This document shows, piece after piece, positions 1-7,439 of a stretch of DNA of 14,968 bases (position 1 is its first letter; each line of letters starts with the position of its first letter). The stretch covers positions 1-14,968 of the forward strand of contig JAFAPL010000488.1 of NCBI GenBank assembly GCA_019247135.1, read 5' to 3'. Below the pieces are notes generated by a model. The model had not been told where the DNA came from and did no database searches. It worked only from the letters and a program-made list of their open reading frames with translations. Position numbers and translations under genes: made by a program. This DNA is from Chloroflexota bacterium (GTDB taxonomy: Bacteria; Chloroflexota; UBA6077; CF-72).

Positions 1-82
1 GGAGCAGATCGATCAGGCGGCGATGCGCGGGAACGCTGAGCTCGCGGCGCGAACCGTTGAGCTCGAACGCGACAGGGAGCAT
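1..82 (-). CDS. N-terminus of a probable CoxS-type (2Fe-2S)-binding subunit, cut by the window edge
   Basis: Only the first 27 codons are visible on the minus strand. They read MLPVAFELNG, then SRRELSVPAH, then RRLIDLL. This is the usual opening of the plant-type ferredoxin domain in small subunits of molybdenum hydroxylases (CO dehydrogenase CoxS, xanthine dehydrogenase or isoquinoline oxidoreductase small subunits): a short strand ending in NG, a second strand ending in VP, then a helix with the pattern LxDLLR. The cluster-binding cysteines would lie beyond the edge, so the call rests on this pattern alone. In-frame starts also exist at 109 (ATG) and 115 (GTG). None has a convincing ribosome site, and 82 gives the normal family length. 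The gene follows the solute-binding protein gene by about 67 bases on the same strand, so co-transcription is plausible. If correct, the encoded protein would carry electrons from a molybdopterin subunit encoded further left. Confidence 0.5.
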   Translation of the reverse strand, partial: MLPVAFELNGSRRELSVPAHRRLIDLL

Positions 83-132
83 GTTTGTGCGCGGTGGGGA
101 TGATTGCATCGGCACGGGTATCGTAGCCCTAC

Positions 133-150
133 AGCCGCGCGTGCGCGGCT
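133..150 (-). terminator. GC-rich stem-loop over the stop codon of the solute-binding protein gene
   Basis: AGCCGCGC, a 2-base centre, then GCGCGGCT form a perfect 8-bp inverted repeat (7 bp if a 4-base loop is required). It covers part of the TAG stop at 149-151. A second option pairs GTAGCC (124-129) with GGCTAC (147-152). No T-run follows on the minus strand, so it is not a classical intrinsic terminator. It may stabilise the 3' end of the upstream message or lower read-through into the next gene. Confidence 0.35.
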
Positions 151-1879
151 ACTTCGCCGCCGCTATTGCGTCCATGTATTCCTTGCGGATCTGCTCGCCC
201 GCCGAATTGGCCCAGTCTTTGGTGAGCTGGTCGTACGCGCTCATCGGCGAATGCCCGAGCAAGATTTCGCGCACACCGTCCTGCCACGCCATGTCAGCCT
301 GGGCGCCTTTCGAGTACTGCGTGGGCGCAAAGTATCCGTTGGTCGGATCATCGACGCCGACCGGGATCGTCATCTGCTCAGCCTGATGCGACGCCTGGGC
401 AAACCCGCTCAGGCCCGCCTGGTAGTAGACCCACGGGTGCTGCGCGATATATCTCCAGGGCACATACCCGGCGCGATTCAAACCTTCGTTGGTCGGCTTG
501 GGATTGCCCTTGTCGTCCAGCGTGTAGTCCTGGTCTTTGATGCCGTACGTCAGCAGCAGGTCTTCCTGGCTGCCGAACGGCGCGGCCAGCCAGTTCATCA
601 ACCTGAGTATCTCTTTGATGCGATCCGGGCTCCCCTTCTTGAGCACGTTCATCGAGACGAACCCAGTGCCCAGGAAGTGGATCGGTTTTTGCCCGTCCTG
701 AGCAGGAAACGGCGGGATCATCGCCGAGCGAGTCGGTGGGTTCTGGGTCAGCAGGCCGCGCTGCCAAAAGTCCGCCCACGAGTTGCCCTGGCCGTCGACA
801 TCCGTGGCGATCTTTTTAGCGACGAAATTGTCGCGAGCGTTGGCGCCATGCCAGTTCGGCGCGTCTGGATGGAACAGACCGGAGGCGATGATGTCGCGCA
901 GATAGGCAACGGCGGCTTTGTATTCGTCGGTTTCGCGGTCCTTGATGAGCTTGCCCGAGCTGTCGAGCTTCCAGTTGTTGGGCGCGTTGAACATCTCGGC
1001 GTAACCGCCAAGCCCGTACAGGGTCGCCACGTCGCCCACGTTGCCGATCGCCCAGCGACCCTCGTTCGGTCTGTTGACTGCCTGCAACACCCGTTTGAAG
1101 TCGTCGGCGTTCTTCGGGACGTAGTCCTGTCCGACTTCAGGGTCCCACATATCGACGTTTTTGAAGAAGTTGCCGCCGTAGGGCGGGATGGACGTCATCT
1201 GGCGATGCAGGGGAACCAGGTACAGCGTGCCGTTGATCGCCGAGATCGAGTTTTTCCACGCGGGCGTGGGGATAGCTGCCAGGTAGGGATAGTCCTTCGC
1301 GGCGTCGCCCGCGAGATACGGAGTCAGATCAGCGCACTTGCTTTTGAAGAAATCGGGCAGATTAGGCGCCAGCGAATAGCCGAAAAAGATGTGCATGATG
1401 TCTGGCAGATCGTCGCTGGCCATGATGGTCGGAAACTTGTTGCGGTAGTCCGCGCCAGGGATGATGTTCATCCGTACGTCGGAGTTGAGCGTCTTGTTGA
1501 TGCTCTGCCAGGTCGGGTTTTGCTCGAGGGGAGTGGGCGGCGGGAAGTACGCGGGAATGAACACGTTGATCTGGGCGCCGGTGCCGGGTGGGCTCTGGTT
1601 GGCTTTGAACGGGCTCGTGGGATAGTTCTCGAACGCGTCGCTGTAGAGCGGGTTCGGATCGTGGAAGTCTGGCTTCGGGCCGCTGGTGACGGGGATGTAC
1701 GTGGGGAAGGGCGAGCCCTTTTGCGCTGACTGATTGCCTCCGCCATTTTGAGCCGGGGCGTTGGCTTGTGGGCTTGGCGCCGAGCAGGCGTTCAATAGCG
1801 GCAAGGCGGCGGCGCTGACCAGCGCGGCGTTTGAGAATGCTTTGAGAAAACCACGGCGGCTGAAGCTGTACGTGTCCAC
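149..1879 (-). CDS. Extracellular solute-binding lipoprotein of an ABC transporter, Tat-exported
   Basis: A 576-residue binding protein of the large carbohydrate/oligosaccharide-binding kind (family 1, LipO/YtcQ-like). It would capture a solute outside the membrane and hand it to an ABC permease. The N-terminus has a twin-arginine motif, SRRGFLK (residues 7-13), a hydrophobic stretch, and a lipobox LLNAC with Cys32 as the lipidated residue, followed by an Ala/Gln/Asn/Gly-rich linker. The mature part has features common in this family: DLPDIMHIFFG near residue 160, DLTPYL, and a late segment about a LMNWLAAPFGSQEDLLLTYG loop. The start is GTG at 1879, preceded by AGGGGGAG about 9 bases upstream and a TTGACA promoter. 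No permease or ATPase gene lies beside it; the downstream neighbour looks like a 2Fe-2S oxidoreductase subunit. The ligand cannot be deduced: sugars are usual for the family, but the neighbour would also fit an aromatic or heterocyclic compound. Confidence 0.9.
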   Translation of the reverse strand: MDTYSFSRRGFLKAFSNAALVSAAALPLLNACSAPSPQANAPAQNGGGNQSAQKGSPFPTYIPVTSGPKPDFHDPNPLYSDAFENYPTSPFKANQSPPGTGAQINVFIPAYFPPPTPLEQNPTWQSINKTLNSDVRMNIIPGADYRNKFPTIMASDDLPDIMHIFFGYSLAPNLPDFFKSKCADLTPYLAGDAAKDYPYLAAIPTPAWKNSISAINGTLYLVPLHRQMTSIPPYGGNFFKNVDMWDPEVGQDYVPKNADDFKRVLQAVNRPNEGRWAIGNVGDVATLYGLGGYAEMFNAPNNWKLDSSGKLIKDRETDEYKAAVAYLRDIIASGLFHPDAPNWHGANARDNFVAKKIATDVDGQGNSWADFWQRGLLTQNPPTRSAMIPPFPAQDGQKPIHFLGTGFVSMNVLKKGSPDRIKEILRLMNWLAAPFGSQEDLLLTYGIKDQDYTLDDKGNPKPTNEGLNRAGYVPWRYIAQHPWVYYQAGLSGFAQASHQAEQMTIPVGVDDPTNGYFAPTQYSKGAQADMAWQDGVREILLGHSPMSAYDQLTKDWANSAGEQIRKEYMDAIAAAK

Positions 1880-1909
1880 GGCGGTGGGCTCCCCCTCGGT
1901 ATTCGCGAC

Positions 1910-1938
1910 TGTATGTCGGCGCGCTGGACATGTGTCAA
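1910..1938 (-). promoter_or_regulatory. Promoter of the solute-binding protein gene
   Basis: On the minus strand there is a perfect -35 box TTGACA (1938-1933), a 17-base spacer, and a weak -10 box CATACA (1915-1910); TACAGT two bases further is an alternative. A transcription start near 1903 would give a short leader of about 25 bases that still contains the AGGGGGAG ribosome site. Confidence 0.45.
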
Positions 1939-1976
1939 GGGCTACCTACCCGCGGCCGCACCGCGCCCGTCGCTGC

Positions 1977-2001
1977 TTGTAGTATCTCTACAAAGTTGTA
2001 A
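1977..2001. promoter_or_regulatory. Candidate operator: three alternating TTGTA/TACAA half-sites
   Basis: TTGTAG (1977-1982) and CTACAA (1988-1993) form an inverted repeat with 5 bases between. The second arm is reused in TACAA-AG-TTGTA (1989-2000), a second inverted repeat. Three half-sites therefore alternate in orientation within 25 bases. They lie between the divergent solute-binding protein gene and the methionine operon, just upstream of the latter's -10-like box, where an activator or repressor could act. Riboswitch landmarks for S-adenosylmethionine or cobalamin were not recognised in this 170-base region. The bound protein is unknown. Confidence 0.35.
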
Positions 2002-2034
2002 CCCCGAGCTTCGTAGCATTCCACCAACAACTGG

Positions 2035-2050
2035 TATTATCCTGGCCTCG
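2035..2050 (+). promoter_or_regulatory. -10 box with probable leaderless start of the methionine operon
   Basis: TATTAT (2035-2040) matches the -10 consensus at five of six positions and lies only 9 bases before the GTG at 2050. Transcription would begin at about 2047-2050, at or just before the start codon. No Shine-Dalgarno sequence is present in front of the GTG, which agrees with a leaderless message. The -35 region (about 2012-2017) is a poor match, so an activator may be needed. Confidence 0.35.
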
Positions 2051-3942
2051 TGCAGCGTCTCCAGAGCCCGTTCCTCGATCGCCTCGGCCATGGCCGCCCC
2101 GTCCTCTTCGATGGCGCCATGGGCACCCAGTTGTATGCGGCGGGCGTCCCCTTCGAGCGCTGCTTCGACGAACTCAACCTGCTCCAGCCTGACCTCGTTC
2201 AATCTGTACATCGCGCCTACATCGACGCCGGCGCAGAGGTCGTCGAGACCAACACCTTCGCCGCCAACCGTGTGCGGCTGACCGAGTACGGGCTGGCCGA
2301 CAAGGTGCGCGCCATCAACTTCTCGGGCGTCAAAGTTGCGCGTGACGCGCGCGAGGTGAGCGGCGCCAACGTCTTTCTGGCGGGCTCGGTCAGCAGCATC
2401 GGCCAGCCGCTTGCGCCCGTCGGCACCGTCCGACCAGACGAGGCCCGCGCCATCTTCAAGGAACAGATCGAAGCGCTGCTCGAGGCGGGCGTCGACCTTC
2501 TGGTCCTCGAAACCTTCAGCAGCCTCCCCGAACTGATCGAAGCCATCGAAGCGGCGCGCAGCGTGTCGGTCGACCTGCCGGTTGTGGCGAGTGTCAGCGT
2601 CGCCGAGGACGGCACGACCCTGGCAGGAGCTAAACCGCAGGACGCCGCGACCGCTCTCGAACAGCTCGATGTCACGGCGGTCGGGGTCAATTGCGGTGTC
2701 GGACCGCAGGGTGCGCTGGACGCGATTCGACAGATTCGGGCCTACACCACCCGCGCCCTCGTTGCCATGCCGAACGCGGGCATGCCGCAGCTGACTCAGG
2801 GTCGCCAGATGTACGTAGCAACGCCTGAGTACTTCGCCGAATACGCCGGTCATTTCGCGCGTGCAGGCGTCTCGCTGATCGGAGGCTGTTGCGGAACCAC
2901 ACCAGCACACATCCGTGCCATGCGAGGCGCGTTGCAGCAGCACGACAACGCGGCATCAACTGAGGTGGTTCCCGCGCAGCCGCCCGCTGTGCGGGTGCAG
3001 CAAGTGCCGCAGGAAACGCTCACGCCACCCTCGCCGCTGGCTGAAAAGGTGCGCTCCGGCCAGTTCGTGATCAGCGTCGAAGTGGATCCACCACGTGGTC
3101 TGAATCCGCGCAAGATGCTGGACGGCTCCACTCTCCTCAAACAAGCGGGTGCGGACTGCATCGACGTCGGCGACAGCCCCATGGCTCGGGTGCGCATGAG
3201 CTGCATCGCGTTCGCCGCGCTCGCCGAGCAGCGCATCGGCGTCGAAACGTTGATCCACTTCACCACGCGCGACCGCAACTTGATGGCACTGCAATCCGAA
3301 CTTCTCGGAGCGCACGCACTCGGGATCCGCAACGTCATCGCGTTGACCGGCGACCCACCACGCATGGGCAGCTATCCGTCGGCAACGGGTGTATGGGACG
3401 TGGACTCGGTCGGATTCATCAAAATCATCAAGCAGCTCAATCAAGGCTATGACTGGGCCCAGAACTCCATCGGGCGACCGACGAATTTTCTGATCGCATG
3501 CGCGGTGAATCCGATGGCGGACGACCTGGAGCGCGAGATCGAGCGGTACCACGAAAAAATTGAGGCAGGCGCTGATTTCGCGATCACGCAGCCGCTGTAC
3601 AATCTGGAGCAACTGGAGCGGTTCTTCTCGCGTGTGCCGCGGCCGAAAATCCCGACCGTGGTGGAGATCATGCCGCTTCAAAGCTACAAACACGCTGAGT
3701 TCTGCCACAACGAGCTCGCCGGCGTCGTCGTTCCGGAGGATGTGCTGGAGTCGATGCGCGCGGCGGGTGAGCGCGGCATGGACGTCGGCTATGTACAGGC
3801 GCGCGCCTTCCTGCAGGACGTGTTCGCCGAGCCGCGCGTTCAGGGCGTCTTGTTCGTGCCGAGCTTTCATCGTTACGAGATGGTGGCGGAGCTTGTTCGA
3901 GAAACAGTCGAGCTGCGCTCCAGGCGGCGAGCCGCGGCATGA
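2050..3942 (+). CDS. yitJ: Bifunctional homocysteine S-methyltransferase / 5,10-methylenetetrahydrofolate reductase
   Basis: A 630-residue fusion. Residues about 8-295 are a homocysteine S-methyltransferase barrel: DGAMGTQL at 21-28, ETNTF at 66-70, and zinc ligands Cys215 (VNCGVGP) and Cys280-Cys281 (GGCCGTTP). After a Pro/Ala/Gln-rich linker (about 297-330), residues about 331-625 form a methylenetetrahydrofolate reductase barrel, with VEVDPPRG, the folate/flavin segment ALTGDPP, and a FAITQPLYN strand. The reductase half makes 5-methyl-THF using FAD; the methyltransferase half methylates homocysteine. The layout matches Bacillus subtilis YitJ in order and length. Start choice: GTG at 2050 directly behind a -10-like box; the protein begins just before the conserved FDGAMG strand, so no upstream extension is needed. 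It overlaps metH by four bases (ATGA), so the two are translationally coupled. Which methyl donor the N-terminal half uses is not evident. Confidence 0.92.
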   Translation: MQRLQSPFLDRLGHGRPVLFDGAMGTQLYAAGVPFERCFDELNLLQPDLVQSVHRAYIDAGAEVVETNTFAANRVRLTEYGLADKVRAINFSGVKVARDAREVSGANVFLAGSVSSIGQPLAPVGTVRPDEARAIFKEQIEALLEAGVDLLVLETFSSLPELIEAIEAARSVSVDLPVVASVSVAEDGTTLAGAKPQDAATALEQLDVTAVGVNCGVGPQGALDAIRQIRAYTTRALVAMPNAGMPQLTQGRQMYVATPEYFAEYAGHFARAGVSLIGGCCGTTPAHIRAMRGALQQHDNAASTEVVPAQPPAVRVQQVPQETLTPPSPLAEKVRSGQFVISVEVDPPRGLNPRKMLDGSTLLKQAGADCIDVGDSPMARVRMSCIAFAALAEQRIGVETLIHFTTRDRNLMALQSELLGAHALGIRNVIALTGDPPRMGSYPSATGVWDVDSVGFIKIIKQLNQGYDWAQNSIGRPTNFLIACAVNPMADDLEREIERYHEKIEAGADFAITQPLYNLEQLERFFSRVPRPKIPTVVEIMPLQSYKHAEFCHNELAGVVVPEDVLESMRAAGERGMDVGYVQARAFLQDVFAEPRVQGVLFVPSFHRYEMVAELVRETVELRSRRRAAA

Positions 3943-6900
3943 CACGCGACTATCTTGCGCATTTGCGCGAACAGGTTGTGTTTTTCGACGGCTCCATGGG
4001 AGCCAACTTGCAGGACCTGCAGCTCACGGCGGCGGATTTCGGCGGCAAGGCGTATGAGGGCTGCATGGACGCGTTGTGTGTCGCGCGTCCGGATGCGGTG
4101 GCCTCGTTGCATCGCGGCTTCCTCGAGGCCGGCTGCGACGTCATCGAGACAAATACATTCCAGGCGAGCCGACTGCGCCTCCGAGAATGGGGCCTGGCGG
4201 AGCGGACGTACGAGATCAATCACGCCGGCGCGGCGTTGGCGCGCACGCTGTGCGATGAGTTCGAGGCGCAAGACGGTCGAGCGCGTTACGTAGCCGGCTC
4301 GATTGGACCGAGTGGCTTTCTGCCCGCGTCTGACGATGCATCGCTCTCGAATGTGACCTTCGAGCAACTGGTAGAGACGTTCGAGGAGCAGGCGCGCGGA
4401 CTTGTGGAAGGCGGCGCCGACCTGCTCATCATCGAGACGCAGCAGGACATCCTCGAGACGAAAGCTGTGCTTCATGGCGTACGTCGGTATTTCGGTTCCG
4501 GCGGACGCCGCGTGCCGCTCCAGGTCCAGGTGACGTTGGACACGAACGGGCGCATGTTGCTAGGCACGGACATCGGCGCTGCGCTCGCCATCCTCGAAGC
4601 ACTGGACGCGGACGTCATTGGGCTCAATTGCTCCACAGGTCCCGAGTACATGCGCGAGCCCGTGCGCTATCTGGTACAGAACACGTGTCGGCCGATCTCC
4701 GTCATTCCGAACGCCGGTATTCCACTCAACACCGGCAGCGGCAAAGCGCACTATCCCTTGGAGCCCGACCCGTTGGCTGACGCGCTGCACGAGTTCGTGA
4801 CGGAGCTCGGCGTGAATGCGGTCGGCGGCTGCTGCGGGACCACGTTCGAACACCTGCGCGCCGTGGTCCAGCGGATCGGGAGGCGCGAACCAATGCCGCG
4901 TAACGGGGGAGCTGGAAAACCGCGAGCGGCGAGCGCGATCCGGTCCTTCGAGCTCCGCCAGGATCCTCCGCCGACGCTGGTTGGCGAACGGGTCAACTCG
5001 CAAGGCAGCCGCGCCGTGAAACGACTGCTGATGGCCGACGGCTACGACGAGCTACGCGAGATCGCGCGACACCAGGTGGATGGTGGCGCGCATCTGCTGG
5101 ATGTGTGCGTCGCGCTCACGGAGCGCAGCGACGAAGCGGAGCAGATGGTGCAGGTCGTCCGGCGACTCCGCTCGGCGATCGAGGCGCCGCTGGTGTTCGA
5201 CTCGACGGAGCCGCCGGTGTTGCAAGCGGCGCTCGAAGCGTACCCCGGCCGAGCGGTTGTCAATTCAATCAATCTCGAGTCGGGTCGCGCCAAAGCAGAC
5301 CGCGTGCTGGACCTGGTGAAAGGGCACGGTGCCTCAGTCATTGCGCTGACCATCGACGAGCAGGGGATGGCCCATACCGCGGCCCGCAAACTCGAAATCG
5401 CAAGTCGCATTTACGCTCTGGCTTGCGAGGAGCACGCGCTGGCTCCCGAACGACTTGTTTTCGACGTCCTAACGTTCCCCGTGACCACGGGTCAGGAGGA
5501 CTTGCGCGACGACGCGCGCGAGACGATCGAAGGCATTCGCAGCGTCAAACAAGAGCTGCCGGGTGTGCTGACCATCCTCGGCCTCTCGAACGTGTCGTTC
5601 GGCATCTCACTCGCCGCGCGTGGTGTGTTGAACTCGGTCTTTCTGTACCACTGTGTGCAGGCTGGACTGGACATGGCGATCGTCAATCCGGTGCACCTCA
5701 CGCCGTACGCCGAGATTCCGTCGGACCAGCGAGCGCTCGCGGAGGACCTGATTTTCAATCGTCGCGAGGACGCGCTGCCGCGGTTTCTGGCCGCGTTCGA
5801 AGGCGTCGAAGCGCAGTCCTCGCGCGCCACTGAATCCGACGAGCACCTGCCGATCGACGAACGTATTCATCAACGCATTCTGTTGCGCAAAAAAGAAGGC
5901 ATCGAAGCGCTCCTGGACGATGCGGTCGATCTCCGACAGACTCGGGATCAGGCTTTGTCGAAATCGGACGCGACGATCAGCGTGCTCAACGACGTGCTGC
6001 TGCCGGCCATGAAAGACGTGGGCGACCGCTTCGGCGCGGGTGAACTGATCCTGCCATTCGTCCTCCAGAGTGCCGAAGTCATGAAGCGCTCCGTTGCACA
6101 CCTGGAGCAGTACCTGGACAAGGACTCGGGTGTGACCAAGGGCACGATCGTCGTCGCGACCGTGTACGGCGACGTTCACGATATCGGCAAGTCGCTCCTG
6201 ATCACTATCCTGTCCAATAACGGCTACACGGTGCACGATCTCGGGAAGCAAGTGCCGGCCAACACCATCATCGAAGCGGCTATCGACAAGCAGGCGGACG
6301 CGATCGGTCTCTCGGCATTGCTCGTGAGTACCTCGAAGCAGATGCCGCTGTGTGTACAGGAGCTCGATGCGCGCGGCGTTCACCTCCCCGTACTGATTGG
6401 CGGAGCCGCCATCAACCGAGCATTCGGACGTCGTGCTGGCGTGCTCCCCGACGAACGTTTGTATGAGCCCGGTGTGTTTTATTGCAAGGACGTCTTCGAA
6501 GGACTTGCCACGATGGACGCGTTGTGCGGCGCGCCGGCCGATCGCGCGACCCTGGTGGAATCGACGCACGCCGACATCGAGGCAGATCGCAACACACCCG
6601 CCGCACCGGTCGCGCGCGTCATGCCGAAACTGGCGGAGCCGCCGCGACGCGACGTCGAGGTTCCGAAGCCACCCTTCTGGGGCACGCGGACGCTCGAAGT
6701 CGACCTGGGGACAATCTGGCAGCACCTGGATAAGAACACGTTGTTCCGTCATCACTGGGGCGGCCATCGGGCCAAGGGCGAAGACTACCAGCGACTCGTG
6801 CGCGAGCTGTTCGAGCCGACGCTGGCCGAGCTGCAGGAGGACGCGCTTCGCGATGGCTGGCTCTCAGCGTTGATCGTCTCCGGCTATTTCCCGGCCAACG

Positions 6901-7412
6901 CCGACGGCGACCAGCTGGTGGTGTGTGATCCGACGCGGCCGGAGCTCGGTGTCATACGACTGGAGTTCCCGAGACAGAACGACGGCGAGCGTCTGTCGCT
7001 CGTCGACTATTTCAGACCGTTGACGTCGGGCGAGGTAGATGTCGTCTCCTTGCAAGCGGTCTCGGCCGGTGCGCGGGCGTCGGAGCTGGTCGAGGAGCTG
7101 CAGCGTGCCGGCGACTACAGCCGCATGCTCTATGTGAATGGACTGGCCTCGTCGACAGCCGAGGCACTGGCGGAGTACGCGCACCGGGTTGCGCGTGCCG
7201 ACCTGGGTCTGCCGGACTCGCGTGGCCTGCGCTACAGCTGGGGCTACGCCGCGTGCCCGGATCTGGGAGAGCAGCGTAAAGTCCTCGGCCTTCTGGAAGC
7301 CGAGGGTCGCATCGGACTGCATCTCAGCGAATCCAACCACCTGGACCCCGAGCACAGCACCGCCGCGATGGTGGTCCACCACCCACAAGCCAAGTATTTC
7401 TCGATGCGCTGA
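3939..7412 (+). CDS. metH: Cobalamin-dependent methionine synthase
   Basis: A 1157-residue modular enzyme transferring the methyl group of 5-methyl-THF to homocysteine through cobalamin. Modules in order: homocysteine barrel about 1-315 (DGSMGANL; zinc ligands Cys231, Cys298, Cys299); pterin-binding barrel about 345-615 (LVGERVNSQGS at 347-357, VFDST, GLSNVSFG); cobalamin cap helices about 635-735; cobalamin Rossmann domain about 735-865 with GDVHDIGKS, where His747 is the lower cobalt ligand; reactivation domain about 912-1157 with the S-adenosylmethionine motif RYSWGYAACP (1098-1107, pattern RxxxGYxxCP). The Ser of the E. coli ligand triad appears to be Thr798 here. The protein stops shortly after HPQAKYFSMR, equivalent to HPDSKYYAV in E. 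coli, so it lacks that enzyme's C-terminal tail of roughly 40 residues. Reactivation would need a reduced flavoprotein partner that is not in the window. Coupled to the upstream gene through ATGA. Confidence 0.95.
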   Translation: MTRDYLAHLREQVVFFDGSMGANLQDLQLTAADFGGKAYEGCMDALCVARPDAVASLHRGFLEAGCDVIETNTFQASRLRLREWGLAERTYEINHAGAALARTLCDEFEAQDGRARYVAGSIGPSGFLPASDDASLSNVTFEQLVETFEEQARGLVEGGADLLIIETQQDILETKAVLHGVRRYFGSGGRRVPLQVQVTLDTNGRMLLGTDIGAALAILEALDADVIGLNCSTGPEYMREPVRYLVQNTCRPISVIPNAGIPLNTGSGKAHYPLEPDPLADALHEFVTELGVNAVGGCCGTTFEHLRAVVQRIGRREPMPRNGGAGKPRAASAIRSFELRQDPPPTLVGERVNSQGSRAVKRLLMADGYDELREIARHQVDGGAHLLDVCVALTERSDEAEQMVQVVRRLRSAIEAPLVFDSTEPPVLQAALEAYPGRAVVNSINLESGRAKADRVLDLVKGHGASVIALTIDEQGMAHTAARKLEIASRIYALACEEHALAPERLVFDVLTFPVTTGQEDLRDDARETIEGIRSVKQELPGVLTILGLSNVSFGISLAARGVLNSVFLYHCVQAGLDMAIVNPVHLTPYAEIPSDQRALAEDLIFNRREDALPRFLAAFEGVEAQSSRATESDEHLPIDERIHQRILLRKKEGIEALLDDAVDLRQTRDQALSKSDATISVLNDVLLPAMKDVGDRFGAGELILPFVLQSAEVMKRSVAHLEQYLDKDSGVTKGTIVVATVYGDVHDIGKSLLITILSNNGYTVHDLGKQVPANTIIEAAIDKQADAIGLSALLVSTSKQMPLCVQELDARGVHLPVLIGGAAINRAFGRRAGVLPDERLYEPGVFYCKDVFEGLATMDALCGAPADRATLVESTHADIEADRNTPAAPVARVMPKLAEPPRRDVEVPKPPFWGTRTLEVDLGTIWQHLDKNTLFRHHWGGHRAKGEDYQRLVRELFEPTLAELQEDALRDGWLSALIVSGYFPANADGDQLVVCDPTRPELGVIRLEFPRQNDGERLSLVDYFRPLTSGEVDVVSLQAVSAGARASELVEELQRAGDYSRMLYVNGLASSTAEALAEYAHRVARADLGLPDSRGLRYSWGYAACPDLGEQRKVLGLLEAEGRIGLHLSESNHLDPEHSTAAMVVHHPQAKYFSMR

Positions 7413-7439
7413 CGCGCTTTTTTTCTTTTCTTTTCTTTT
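7406..7439 (+). terminator. Probable terminator and pyrimidine tract after metH
   Basis: GCGC-TGAC-GCGC (7406-7417) is a short GC stem with a 4-base loop that overlaps the metH stop codon. T7 (7418-7424) and three tandem CTTTT units (7425-7439) follow. The stem is short for an intrinsic terminator but the T-rich stretch is long. The tract reaches into the stop codon of the converging cyclase gene. Confidence 0.45.

Noticed and set aside
104..1729. Long plus-strand open frame (541 codons) opposite the solute-binding protein gene
   Set aside because: It is antisense to a gene with clear Tat signal, lipobox and family features; its protein is Arg/Val-rich without recognisable motifs, typical of a mirror frame in GC-rich DNA.
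1880..2049. Riboswitch (S-adenosylmethionine or cobalamin) upstream of the methionine operon
   Set aside because: The gap is 170 bases, shared with a divergent promoter, and the conserved motifs of those riboswitches were not recognised; the -10-like box lies directly before the start codon, leaving no leader.
2956..3945. 329-codon minus-strand frame opposite the reductase half of the fusion gene
   Set aside because: Composition (many Arg, His, Asp) and position fit an antisense shadow.
5607..6767. 386-codon minus-strand frame inside metH
   Set aside because: It lies opposite the cobalamin-binding part of an intact metH and shows no domain pattern; antisense shadow.
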